DNA of 64,000 nucleotides from Actinomycetes bacterium (lineage in GTDB: Bacteria; Actinomycetota; Acidimicrobiia; Acidimicrobiales; Ilumatobacteraceae): NCBI GenBank assembly GCA_014190095.1, contig BJFW01000001.1, positions 1 through 64,000 on the forward strand. The letters run 5' to 3'. The notes under the pieces were generated by a model that saw only the letters and a list, made by a program, of their open reading frames with translations, made no database searches and was not told the DNA's origin. Positions 1 to 8,267 of the stretch are shown piece by piece; position 1 is the first letter of the stretch, and every line of letters begins with the position of its first letter. A program made the position numbers and the translations under genes.

Positions 1-302
1 TTGTAGGAAATGCATGTGAAGAAGTCGATCGTGCATCACGTGCAGTGATTGAAAAAGCAGGATACGGGGAGTATTTCGTGCATCGCACGGGTCATGGAAT
101 TGGCATGGAAGCCCACGAAGATCCATACATGGTGAGCGGCAATAAATTGCCGATTGCGGCGGGTCATGCATTCAGTGTTGAGCCTGGTATCTATATTCCG
201 GGTAAATGGGGCATGCGCTTGGAAGACATTGTTGTGGCAACGGTGAATGGCCCAGAGTCAATGAATAAGGCAAACCACAATTTGATTGTCGTTGAAGCTT
301 AA
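1..302 (+). CDS. Xaa-Pro aminopeptidase, M24 family (3' part)
   Basis: This is the C-terminal end of a cytoplasmic metallopeptidase that removes N-terminal residues preceding proline. The reading frame is already open at base 3, so the gene starts before the window. The visible part carries the M24 'pita-bread' signatures: GHGIG with the metal-binding His followed by the catalytic His in AHED, the metal-binding Glu in SVEPGIY, and the last Glu ligand in RLEDIV. About 100 residues are present and the two Asp ligands lie upstream. It could also be annotated as a Xaa-Pro dipeptidase; the fragment does not separate the two. The next gene begins 12 bases after the stop. Confidence 0.93.
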   Translation, partial: VGNACEEVDRASRAVIEKAGYGEYFVHRTGHGIGMEAHEDPYMVSGNKLPIAAGHAFSVEPGIYIPGKWGMRLEDIVVATVNGPESMNKANHNLIVVEA

Positions 303-314
303 TTTCTTCAGGTC

Positions 315-1055
315 ATGATTCGTTTAGAAGCAGCAACAGTGATGTTGCAATGGGCCGTAGGCGGTCTTGCATTTTTGTGGTTTACTACACGCCGAAACGA
401 GGTTGGTGCTGGTTACGGCATGTTGCTGCGCATCACCTATGGCGCATTTGCGGTTTTCGCAGTGGTGTTGGGCAATCGCTATGGAGTCAGCTTGATTCGC
501 GAGATATCAGGTGTTGCCGTCGCTATTGCTGCATTCGTGTTGATTCGAAACAAGCGATCAAAGCTTGATCTCATTGCACCGCTTCTTGGAATTCCAGGAA
601 TCATTGCCGCAGGAGTATCTGCGGCAAGCGACGGCAGTGGTGGCGACGTCATCGTGTCGCTATTGAGAGTTGTCATTGGAACGCTGTTTCTTGGCGCAGT
701 GAGCGACACAATGTTGCTTGGCCACTGGTATTTAGTGCAACCAGGTATGCCACGGAAGTTGATCAATGAAATCACCAATGCGGTTATTTACATATGGCCA
801 CTTGAAGTAGTGGTGTTGCTTTTGCCAACAGGAATGTTCAGCGTGCTGAATGGAACTATTGATGACGGCTGGGATGGCGTGCTCGGTTGGTTCTGGCTTG
901 CATCAGCAGTAGTCACGGGAGTGCTTGCGCTTGTTACGCGTGCAGCGTTGAAAGAGAGAAGTTATTCGGCGGTAATGGCAGCAACTGGTTTGATGTATTT
1001 GGCCATTCTCACTGCGTTTTGCACCGACATTGTTGGGCGAGCGTTACTCGCTTAA
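315..1055 (+). CDS. Polytopic membrane protein of unknown function
   Basis: The 246-residue product is almost entirely hydrophobic, with about seven predicted membrane helices separated by short charged loops. I do not recognise the family. A striking polar motif lies mid-protein, GHWYLVQPGMPRK (around residue 135), inside a hydrophobic region and could be a functional site. It follows the peptidase gene closely on the same strand and its stop overlaps by 4 bases the stop of the convergent amidase gene. No signal peptide or enzymatic signature is visible. Confidence 0.8.
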   Translation: MIRLEAATVMLQWAVGGLAFLWFTTRRNEVGAGYGMLLRITYGAFAVFAVVLGNRYGVSLIREISGVAVAIAAFVLIRNKRSKLDLIAPLLGIPGIIAAGVSAASDGSGGDVIVSLLRVVIGTLFLGAVSDTMLLGHWYLVQPGMPRKLINEITNAVIYIWPLEVVVLLLPTGMFSVLNGTIDDGWDGVLGWFWLASAVVTGVLALVTRAALKERSYSAVMAATGLMYLAILTAFCTDIVGRALLA

Positions 1056-2455
1056 ATCGGTGAGTTTGGCGCCACAAGCGCCCAAGGACGCGAGCGTTCC
1101 ATTGCAAGTCCCAGTTCGAGCAGTAATTGCTCGCTGAAATGGCGACCGTTCACTTGCAATGCAACAGGTAGGCCTTCGACAAGGCCTGAAGGAATAGAGA
1201 TTGCAGGGTTGCCATACATATTTGCTGGAAAGGTGAGCTTGCCGTTGTTCCCCATTCCGCCAGTCAAACCACCAAAAACCGAAGGTAATGGGCCTTCGGC
1301 GTTGAACGCGACATCGGGGTTGCTTGCAGTAATCACAAAATCAACCTGTTCAAATATTTCGTGCATTCGCTGATTGAGTGCGGCACGTCGAGATTCAATT
1401 TTTGCGCGAGCCTCAGCCCCGTATTTGCCCAAAGTTGCTTCAATGCCAAATCGCATTTCGGGAGTAAGTACGTCGGCACATGCTGGCCAATGGTCTGCCA
1501 ACTGCATTTGAATTTCGATCATTCCACTGATTGACCAAGCTGCTCCCATATTGGGGAGCGCGGTGTCAACGGTGACGATGTTCATGCCTGTAATTGACGC
1601 GAGATGTAATGCGTACTCCTCGAGCTGTTTCCACATTGCTGGAGAGACCACAGCACCACCCCAGTTGGGTGCGAGCACCGCTGTCTTTCCGCGTAATGAC
1701 GTTGCGTGACTACCTAATTCATGTTCCCAGTTTTCAACACGTTGCAAACTCAGTGGGTCTCGTGAGTCATGTCCGTTGCACACGTCGAACCAACGCGCTG
1801 TATCGCGAATACTTCGCGCCATCACCCCTGTGTTCACAGTGAGATTTCCAAGTTCGGTGTGCGGTGCGCGAGGGATTCTGCCAAACGTTGCTTTTAATCC
1901 GACAAGACCAGTGAAGCCCGCAGGAATTCGAATTGAACCTCCACCGTCACCGCCAGTTGCAATAGTGACCAGACCACCAGCAACAGCGGCGGCGCTGCCT
2001 CCCGACGACCCTCCGGGGGTTCGACCAATTTTCCACGGGTTATGTGTTACTCCATTGAGAACTGTGCGAGTGACATTTACGCCGCCGAACTCACTTGCAG
2101 TGCACAAACCAATTGCATTCGCTCCGCCAGTTTGCGTGGCACGCTGAACCATGACCGATGTGTGTGTAGCCTTGCGATCTGCAAAGACCACGCACGCCTC
2201 TGTGTAGGGCCACCCTTGCACGGCATCGAGTTCTTTAACTCCAAGTGGAATCCCCCCAAATGGTTTTGACACGTCAGCAGACTTTGCCCGTTGCGTTGCA
2301 CCTTCTGGATCAACAAATGAAAATGCATTCAGCGAACTTTTCTCAATGGCGTGTAGCGAAGCCTGTAACTCTTCTAATGGGGACCGCTCTTTGCTGCGAA
2401 AGGCATCGACAAGCGAGCAGGCATCGCCTGTCCAGGGATTATCAGTAGTGCTCAT
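1052..2455 (-). CDS. Amidase (amidase signature family)
   Basis: This 467-residue protein hydrolyses an amide bond using a Ser-cisSer-Lys triad. K74 (GVKE), the cis serine S150 (in the glycine/serine-rich GGSSGGS stretch) and the nucleophile S174 (GGGSIRIP) are all present with the family's usual 24-residue spacing between the two serines. Length is normal for the family. It is not obviously GatA, since no gatB or gatC lies nearby, so the substrate is unknown (small amide, nitrile-derived amide or peptide amide). It is transcribed divergently from the thioesterase gene, 50 bases apart. Confidence 0.92.
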   Translation of the reverse strand: MSTTDNPWTGDACSLVDAFRSKERSPLEELQASLHAIEKSSLNAFSFVDPEGATQRAKSADVSKPFGGIPLGVKELDAVQGWPYTEACVVFADRKATHTSVMVQRATQTGGANAIGLCTASEFGGVNVTRTVLNGVTHNPWKIGRTPGGSSGGSAAAVAGGLVTIATGGDGGGSIRIPAGFTGLVGLKATFGRIPRAPHTELGNLTVNTGVMARSIRDTARWFDVCNGHDSRDPLSLQRVENWEHELGSHATSLRGKTAVLAPNWGGAVVSPAMWKQLEEYALHLASITGMNIVTVDTALPNMGAAWSISGMIEIQMQLADHWPACADVLTPEMRFGIEATLGKYGAEARAKIESRRAALNQRMHEIFEQVDFVITASNPDVAFNAEGPLPSVFGGLTGGMGNNGKLTFPANMYGNPAISIPSGLVEGLPVALQVNGRHFSEQLLLELGLAMERSRPWALVAPNSPI

Positions 2456-2505
2456 TGTCTTAAAATAGTCGCTAAAAACGCAACCTCTATTAGTGTGCAG
2501 TCGTT

Positions 2506-3324
2506 ATGGATACCAAAGCCTTCCTCGGAATTGAGCCAAAGGGAATTCATACAGCCACAAAAGGACAGTGGTCGATGGTCGTTCGGCCTGGGCTCGTAAC
2601 GGGTGGCAATTTTCTCTGGGGAGGATGCGGATTGGCTGCAGCAGTTGCAGCAATTGAAGAGTTGTCTGGTCGCACGTGCGTGTGGGCAACTGCCCAGTAC
2701 CTGTCATATGCGCGAACTGGCGAGACGATGGATGTTGATGTAACGCTTGCTGTCGTTGGACATCAGATCACTCAGGCGCGCGCAGTGTGCCATGTTGGAG
2801 ATCGTGAAATTCTCACCGTGAATGCAGCGGTAGGCGAGCGGCCATTTGAGTATGCACATTCGTTTGTGAAGATGCCCGATGTGCCACCACCGAGCGCATT
2901 GAAGCAACGTGCGCATCGCAGTGACGTTTCAAACACCATTCACGAAAAAATGGAAGAGCGTTTTGTCATTGGTCGTGAACTTGAGGATTTAGATGAAGTT
3001 CCTAACGATGGTCGCACCTTGATGTGGGCTCGGATTCCTGATGTGATTGAAGGTGTAGATACGGCAACATTGGCGGTGTTGGGTGACTTCGTGCCAATGG
3101 GTGTTGGCCAAGCGCTCGGCATACGTGGAGGCGGAAATAGCCTTGACAACACGCTCCGAGTGGTTCGCCTCGTTCCCACTAAGTGGGTGTTGTTAGACAT
3201 ACATATACAAGGCGTGGAACGCGGCTTCGGGCACGGAACAGTAAATATGTTTGCCGAAGATGGAACGTTTCTTGCCACCGCAAGTCAAAGTTGTATTGCT
3301 CGAATGTGGAGGGAGCCAAAATGA
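2506..3324 (+). CDS. TesB-like acyl-CoA thioesterase (double hotdog)
   Basis: The 272-residue product resembles actinobacterial acyl-CoA thioesterases of the TesB type, with two hotdog domains (roughly residues 20-110 and 165-270). The C-terminal half has the typical LDIHIQGVERGFGHGT and ATASQSCI strings. It probably hydrolyses acyl-CoA esters in the cytoplasm. The stop overlaps the next start (ATGA), so it is translationally coupled to an F420-type oxidoreductase, which suggests a shared lipid or acyl-CoA pathway. The exact substrate cannot be read from sequence. Confidence 0.85.
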   Translation: MDTKAFLGIEPKGIHTATKGQWSMVVRPGLVTGGNFLWGGCGLAAAVAAIEELSGRTCVWATAQYLSYARTGETMDVDVTLAVVGHQITQARAVCHVGDREILTVNAAVGERPFEYAHSFVKMPDVPPPSALKQRAHRSDVSNTIHEKMEERFVIGRELEDLDEVPNDGRTLMWARIPDVIEGVDTATLAVLGDFVPMGVGQALGIRGGGNSLDNTLRVVRLVPTKWVLLDIHIQGVERGFGHGTVNMFAEDGTFLATASQSCIARMWREPK

Positions 3325-4298
3325 TTCGTCGCAACGGAATGACCGTTCCACTTCCAGGACATTTGCACGACCACAAAGAGAAGTATGCACAGTTGGCCGA
3401 CTGGGGTTACAGCGACATTTGGTCTGCTGAAACCGATGGCGCAGACGCATTCACTCCGTTGGCACTGGCCGCTGCATGGGAACCGCGCCTGCGACTGGGA
3501 ACAGCAATTGTTCCTGCCTATACGCGTACTGCTCCTGTGATTGCGCAAAGTGTTGCTGCGCTTGCCGATGCCGCACCTGGCCGTTTTGCGATCGGAATTG
3601 GTTCGTCTAGCAATGTGATCGTTGAGCGTTGGAATGGCGTGCCATTCGTAGACCCGTACAAAAAGGTTCGCGACGTAGTTCGATTTATGCATGACGCGTT
3701 TTCTGGCGAGAAAATTACCAAGGAATACGACACGTTCAGAGTTGACGGGTTTCGTTTGAGCATTAAGCCAGTGCAAAAGCCAACGATCTTGATTGCTGCG
3801 CTTCGTGAAGGAATGTTGAAGTTGGGTGCGCGTGAAGCAGATGGTGTGATCATCAATTGGCTGAGTGCACAGGACGTCACCAAAGTTGCCAAGGTGGTAG
3901 AGGACGCAGCAAACGGAGTCGAGAAGGAAATCACTGCGCGGATTTTTGTATGCCCAAGCGAAGACACCGAAGTGGTTCGCGCGGGAGCCCGTTTTGCAAT
4001 TGCCGCATACATGAATGTTCCTGTGTATGCCGACTTCCATCGCTGGATGGGACGAGCACCGCTGATGCAAGGAATGTGGGATGCGTGGAAAGCAGGAGAC
4101 CGCAAAGCAGCATTGGCGGCGATCCCGGATCAAGTAGTGGATGAGTTGGTGGTGCATGGAAGCCCTGCGCATTGCCGCGATATCATTTCCGAGTATTTCA
4201 AAAATGGTGTGACAACTTCATCGCTTGCAATTCTTCCTCTTGATCCGAACTTGGACTATTGGAAGTCTGTTGAAGCTCTTTCGCCGAGTGCCAGTTAA
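3321..4298 (+). CDS. LLM-class F420-dependent oxidoreductase
   Basis: This 325-residue luciferase-like monooxygenase-family protein most likely uses F420H2 rather than FMN. Typical features are the (beta/alpha)8 barrel segments, an early YSDIWSAETDGADAF stretch, the LRLGTAIVPAYTR strand and the AIGIGSSSNVIVERWNG phosphate-binding region. I start it at the ATG that overlaps the thioesterase stop by 4 bases; the open frame extends further upstream but only inside the thioesterase gene. CofD and CofE elsewhere in the window show that the cell makes F420. The substrate is unknown. Confidence 0.9.
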   Translation: MIRRNGMTVPLPGHLHDHKEKYAQLADWGYSDIWSAETDGADAFTPLALAAAWEPRLRLGTAIVPAYTRTAPVIAQSVAALADAAPGRFAIGIGSSSNVIVERWNGVPFVDPYKKVRDVVRFMHDAFSGEKITKEYDTFRVDGFRLSIKPVQKPTILIAALREGMLKLGAREADGVIINWLSAQDVTKVAKVVEDAANGVEKEITARIFVCPSEDTEVVRAGARFAIAAYMNVPVYADFHRWMGRAPLMQGMWDAWKAGDRKAALAAIPDQVVDELVVHGSPAHCRDIISEYFKNGVTTSSLAILPLDPNLDYWKSVEALSPSAS

Positions 4299-4313
4299 TT
4301 TGTTGGTTCTGTC

Positions 4314-6119
4314 ATGACATCAATTGAGTCCGATACCGAGGTTGCGGCTCGACTCGAATTCGAAGAGACACAGCGCAGCGAAGGATGGCGATTGCTGCGT
4401 GCCGCATTGCGGTTACAGAGACGTAATTTGTTACTTGGTGCATTGGTAGGAATTTTGTGGGCTTCTTTCAAAGTGGCAGTGCCACAGATGACAAAGTACG
4501 CCATCAACGACGGCATAGAAAAAAATGGCCCGTTATTGCGATGGGCATTGATTATCGGTGGTCTAGGCGTGCTCACGGGTGTGCTGTCGGGAATGCGGCG
4601 TTATATCGCATTTCGTGAAAGCAGATGGGCCGAAACCTTGTTTCGTGAGCGTCTGTTTTCTCACGTGTTGAATCTGCATGTCGGCTATCACGACAAGGCA
4701 CAAACAGGTCAGTTGATGAGTCGAGCATCAAGCGACCTGATGCAAATTCAAGGATTTATTGTGATGATTCCAATCACGCTGTCAAACGTGATTCAGATTT
4801 TTGCTGTTACGGCCATTCTCTTCTTGACTGATCCAATCCTTGCAATTGTTGCCCTCATTCCATTGCCTTTTGTCAATCTTTCAGCGCGAAGGTTCAGCCA
4901 TCGAATTCACCCTGCGTCAATCGCTGTGCAAGCAGAACAAGCACAGTTGGCCAATGTTGTTGAAGAGAGTATTTCTGGCGTTCGTGTGGTGAAGGGTTTC
5001 GGCGCAGAGCAGGTGCAGTTTGAGAAACTTGAAAAAGAAGCCGACGACATTTTGCGGGAGTCAATGAAGGCTGCGCGCATCCGTTCCAGTTTCATGCCAG
5101 CCATTGACGTGCTGCCTGCACTTGGGTTGGTTGCGGTGCTTGGAGTTGGCGGTCATCGTGTGCTGAATGGCGATTTGACGATCGGTGATCTTGTTGCATT
5201 CAACGTGTATCTCACGCTGCTCATTTGGCCGCTCCGCAATATCGGCATGATTGTTGCCCTTGGTCAACGCGCCGCCGCTGCGCTTGTTCGAATTAATGAA
5301 GTCATGTCGACAGAATCTGAGATCACCGATCCTGCACAACCAAAGACATTGCCGTTACAAACGACGGAACCAGTTGGTGCTGTGAAGTTTGACAAAGTGT
5401 TGTTTGGGTACAACCCAGAGTTTCCTGTGCTCCGAAACTTCAGTATGGAGATTCGAGGCGGTGAGAGTATCGCCATTGTTGGCGCAACTGGGTCTGGAAA
5501 GTCGACAGTTACTCGTCTGCTGTTGCGGTTTTACGATACGCAAAGCGGGCATGTGTTTCTTGATGGAATTGATGTTCGCAAGTTGAAGCTTTCTGATTTG
5601 AGAAAACACATTGGAGTTGTCTTTGAGGACACGGTTTTGTTCAACGATTCGGTGCGCAACAACATTGCCTTCGCTAAACCAGATGCAGGTGTTGAGGAAA
5701 TAGAACGTGCGGCAAAGTTGTCAGGCGCACATGACTTTGTGTTGCAACTGCCAAATGGTTACGAAACGGTGATTGGTGAGCGTGGTTTTTCACTTTCTGG
5801 TGGACAACGTCAGCGCATTGCGATTGCACGAGCAATTGTTGCTAACCCAAGAGTGCTGGTGCTTGATGATGCGACAAGTGCGGTTGACCCAAGTAAAGAG
5901 GGTGAAATTCGCGATGCGATGAAGACCGTTATGTCTGGTCGAACCACCATCGTGATTGCACATCGTCCTGGAACGATTGCGCTTGCCGACAGAGTGATTT
6001 TGCTGGATGAAGGCAAAGTTGCTGCCATTGGCACCCACGACGAACTTGTTGGATCAAACGCCCGCTATCGAGAAGTTCTTGCGAGCATGAGCACTCCTGA
6101 AGAGGAAAAGGTCAACTGA
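4314..6119 (+). CDS. ABC exporter half-transporter, degenerate ATP site subunit
   Basis: A 601-residue fused permease-ATPase: six membrane helices (about 38-320) then a nucleotide-binding domain. Walker A is GATGSGKST (390-398), the signature is LSGGQ (494-498) and the H-loop His is H550. Two key residues differ from consensus: the catalytic Glu after Walker B is Asp (VLVLDD, D519) and the Q-loop Gln is Glu (VVFED, E438). This is the pattern of the non-hydrolysing site of heterodimeric exporters such as TM287/288 or BmrCD. It is followed one base later by its partner. Likely role: export of a drug, lipid or peptide from the cytoplasmic membrane. Confidence 0.93.
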   Translation: MTSIESDTEVAARLEFEETQRSEGWRLLRAALRLQRRNLLLGALVGILWASFKVAVPQMTKYAINDGIEKNGPLLRWALIIGGLGVLTGVLSGMRRYIAFRESRWAETLFRERLFSHVLNLHVGYHDKAQTGQLMSRASSDLMQIQGFIVMIPITLSNVIQIFAVTAILFLTDPILAIVALIPLPFVNLSARRFSHRIHPASIAVQAEQAQLANVVEESISGVRVVKGFGAEQVQFEKLEKEADDILRESMKAARIRSSFMPAIDVLPALGLVAVLGVGGHRVLNGDLTIGDLVAFNVYLTLLIWPLRNIGMIVALGQRAAAALVRINEVMSTESEITDPAQPKTLPLQTTEPVGAVKFDKVLFGYNPEFPVLRNFSMEIRGGESIAIVGATGSGKSTVTRLLLRFYDTQSGHVFLDGIDVRKLKLSDLRKHIGVVFEDTVLFNDSVRNNIAFAKPDAGVEEIERAAKLSGAHDFVLQLPNGYETVIGERGFSLSGGQRQRIAIARAIVANPRVLVLDDATSAVDPSKEGEIRDAMKTVMSGRTTIVIAHRPGTIALADRVILLDEGKVAAIGTHDELVGSNARYREVLASMSTPEEEKVN

Positions 6120-6120
6120 C

Positions 6121-7908
6121 ATGTGGTCGCAGGGTGGCGTAACGGACGAAGACCGACTCAGTAGAGCGCAGGCTCGCACGGTTATTGGTCGGGTTTTCAA
6201 AATGGCTGCGCCGTTTCGCAAAACGATGTACGTGGCTTTTGCGTGTGTGTGCGCTACCACACTATGCGCGTTAGCTGGCCCATTGTTGGTGCGCAGAGGG
6301 ATTGACCTAGGCATTCGTGGAAATGATCCCGCCTCTCTCAACGTCTCGGTGGGCGTTTACTTGCTCGTTGCGCTGATTGCCTACGTTTTCGGTCGTGCTC
6401 AATTCCTCTACTTGAATAGAACTGGCGAATCGTTTCTTCGAGTGTTGAGGCTTGCAGTGTTTCGTCAGATGCAACGCCAGAGCATGGCGTTTTACGATCG
6501 CAATAAAGCAGGTGTCTTAGTTGCGCGAATGACTGCCGACATTGAGTCAATGGCTGAACTTGTGCAATGGGGTCTATTGCAGTTCCTCGCAGCAGGAATG
6601 CTAATTGTTTTTGCTCTTGTGTTGCTTGCAACATTGAGTTGGCAGTTGACCATTGTTGCTCTGCTTGTGATGCCAATTCTGATTGCGGCTTCAGTGAAGT
6701 TTCAACGTGACTCCAACAAGGCGTATCTCACGGTACGAGATCGTGTTGGAGCAAACTTGTCTGCCCTTCAAGAAGGAATTACCACGGTGCGTGTAATTCA
6801 GGCATACGCCCAAGAAGAAGAGACCATCCGCAAGTTCACTAAATCAAATCGCGAATTGTTCAAAAGCCACGAACACAGCGTGCGCGTAAGTACGTGGTAT
6901 TTCGCACTCATTGAATTTGGCGGAGTGTTCGCAAGTGCTTTGATTATCGGCATCGGCGGATGGTTGGTTCATCGAGGTGATGTCACTCTTGGCACTGTTG
7001 TTGCCTTTACATTGTTGCTCTCCAGTTTGTTTGACCCTGTACAACAGCTTTCGCAGTTGTACAACACGGTGCAATCTGCAGGTGCTGCACTGAACAAGTT
7101 GTTTCAAATTCTTGATGCCAAGCCAGAAGTTGATGAGCACCCCGGTGCCGTTGCATTGCCACTATCTGGCGAATTGGTTGTCAATGGAATTGACTTCACC
7201 TATTCCGGCGCAGAGAATCGCGCATTGCAATCTGTAAGTATCAGCGTTGGTGTTGGCGAGAAGCTTGCTCTTGTTGGTCCAACGGGTGCTGGGAAATCGA
7301 CTCTTGCAAAGCTGATGGCTCGTTTGTATGACCCGCAGGTGGGCAGTGTTTCGTATGGCGGAATTGACTTAAAGATGGCCACGATGTCGTCTTTGCGTGA
7401 ACGGATAGTGGTGGTTCCACAAGAAGGTTTCTTGTTTAACGGAACCATTCGCGACAATTTGCGAATTGCACGAAGCACTGCAAACGATGAAGAAATTGAC
7501 GCAGCAATTGCCGCAATCGGTGCAACTGAACACTTCGCAACGCTGCCAGACGGACTTGATACCGAAGTACGCGAGCGTGGCAGCCGGTTGTCGGCAGGTG
7601 AGCGCCAATTAGTTGCGCTTGCCCGTGCAGCACTCGTCGACCCAGCCGTGTTGGTGCTGGATGAAGCGACGTCAAACCTCGACCCGGGAACAGAAGCAGA
7701 AGTTGAACATGCGCTGGAGCGATTGATGGCTGGGCGCACGGTCATTGTGGTTGCGCATCGATTGTCAACCGTGCAACGCGCAGACCACATTGCGGTGATT
7801 GCCGATGCTCAAGTGGCCGAATATGGCACGCATGCGGAATTGATTGCGAAGGGTGGCAGGTACAGCGCACTTGCTGCGGCCTGGCAAAAATCGCAAGTCA
7901 GTCGTTGA
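6121..7908 (+). CDS. ABC exporter half-transporter, catalytic ATP site subunit
   Basis: A 595-residue type IV exporter subunit with membrane helices at about 35-325 and a nucleotide-binding domain. Walker A GPTGAGKST lies at 386-394, the Q-loop Gln at 434, and Walker B with a true catalytic Glu (LVLDE, E515). Its signature is LSAGE rather than LSGGQ (490-494). Because the signature of this subunit faces the Walker motifs of the other one, its altered LSAGE completes the degenerate site, while its own Walker B faces the intact LSGGQ of the upstream gene. The pair therefore makes one hydrolysing and one structural ATP site. It starts with the ATG one base after the upstream stop. Confidence 0.93.
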   Translation: MWSQGGVTDEDRLSRAQARTVIGRVFKMAAPFRKTMYVAFACVCATTLCALAGPLLVRRGIDLGIRGNDPASLNVSVGVYLLVALIAYVFGRAQFLYLNRTGESFLRVLRLAVFRQMQRQSMAFYDRNKAGVLVARMTADIESMAELVQWGLLQFLAAGMLIVFALVLLATLSWQLTIVALLVMPILIAASVKFQRDSNKAYLTVRDRVGANLSALQEGITTVRVIQAYAQEEETIRKFTKSNRELFKSHEHSVRVSTWYFALIEFGGVFASALIIGIGGWLVHRGDVTLGTVVAFTLLLSSLFDPVQQLSQLYNTVQSAGAALNKLFQILDAKPEVDEHPGAVALPLSGELVVNGIDFTYSGAENRALQSVSISVGVGEKLALVGPTGAGKSTLAKLMARLYDPQVGSVSYGGIDLKMATMSSLRERIVVVPQEGFLFNGTIRDNLRIARSTANDEEIDAAIAAIGATEHFATLPDGLDTEVRERGSRLSAGERQLVALARAALVDPAVLVLDEATSNLDPGTEAEVEHALERLMAGRTVIVVAHRLSTVQRADHIAVIADAQVAEYGTHAELIAKGGRYSALAAAWQKSQVSR

Positions 7909-7924
7909 TTTTTCGGTACACTTT

Positions 7925-8006
7925 TAATCACACGAGATTCGCGGACAGTAATTGTCTGGCTTCGAAACGGAAATGACGACACAGAAATGTGTCGTCATTT
8001 TTATTT
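7925..8006 (+). ncRNA. Possible small RNA ending in an intrinsic terminator
   Basis: The ABC operon ends at 7908, yet the terminator lies about 60 bases further on, leaving a short segment without an open frame. A small hairpin (GGACA/TGTCT around 7943-7957) precedes the terminator. The segment 7931-7943 is a perfect 13-base reverse complement of the tRNA-like element's anticodon arm (8066-8078). It may be a short independent RNA or just the 3' trailer of the exporter mRNA. The promoter is not clear, and the 5' end given here is a guess. Confidence 0.25.
7972..8005 (+). terminator. Intrinsic terminator, 12-bp stem with GAAA loop
   Basis: Left arm 7972-7983 and right arm 7988-7999 are perfectly complementary over 12 bp around a GAAA tetraloop, followed by a run of T (TTTTATTT). 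This is a textbook rho-independent terminator in the plus direction. It ends transcription from the ABC exporter operon or from a small RNA just upstream. Confidence 0.9.
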
Positions 8007-8042
8007 CCTTTCCCAATTTCCTGCGCACACATGTTGAGCGGT

Positions 8043-8117
8043 GCCGTGATGGTGTAGTGGTAGCGCGCGAATCTCGTGGGTTTCGAGGCGCGGATTCGAT
8101 TTCTGCTCATGGCTCCA
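8043..8117 (+). tRNA. tRNA-like element, possibly tRNA-Thr(CGU), non-canonical
   Basis: The sequence folds into a cloverleaf: acceptor GCCGTGA/TCATGGC (7 bp, one wobble), D-stem 8052-8055/8063-8066, T-stem GCGGA/TCTGC around a TTCGATT loop, discriminator T and an encoded CCA (8115-8117). T8, A14, G18-G19, A21, G26 and the G15-C48 pair are in place. The odd parts are the anticodon arm (8068-8072/8080-8084: C-C mismatch at 27-43, two wobbles), G rather than A at position 37, and A-T instead of the invariant G53-C61. With loop CTCGTGG the anticodon reads CGU (Thr). It may be a functional divergent tRNA or a decaying copy. Confidence 0.42.
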
Positions 8118-8188
8118 AGAAAACGAACGAAGAGGTGCTCGCGAAACTTCTTACCTGGGAGTCACGACTCGGGGAAACTTCAAGTAGT

Positions 8189-8225
8189 CAGGGCTGACAG
8201 GGAAACCTGTCAGCCCTGTTTCTTG
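8189..8225 (+). terminator. Intrinsic terminator, 13-bp stem with GAAA loop
   Basis: Arms 8189-8201 and 8206-8218 pair perfectly over 13 bp around a GAAA tetraloop, followed by a T-rich stretch (TTTCTTGT). It closes the transcription unit that contains the tRNA-like element and insulates the adenosyltransferase gene that starts 50 bases later. It has the same loop and layout as the terminator at 7972. Confidence 0.88.
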
Positions 8226-8267
8226 TCGCTTGATCGCAGTCGATGGGCTGTCTACAAGTAGCGTGTA

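Noticed and set aside
3183-3320. Longer start for the F420-type oxidoreductase
   Set aside because: It would overlap the thioesterase gene by 140 bases; the ATG at 3321 gives a normal ATGA coupling and a correct family N-terminus.
3285-4172. Long minus-strand open frame (295 codons) opposite the luciferase-like oxidoreductase gene
   Set aside because: The translation is Cys/His/Arg-rich with no family resemblance, and the opposite strand encodes a clear oxidoreductase. It is a shadow frame.
8043-8117. Integration (att) site at the tRNA-like element
   Set aside because: No direct repeat of the 3' end of the element and no integrase gene are seen downstream; the repeat found upstream is inverted.
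8118-8267. Cobalamin riboswitch before the adenosyltransferase gene
   Set aside because: No B12-box-like core is visible, most of the space is taken by the tRNA-like unit and its terminator, and only about 50 bases remain before the start.
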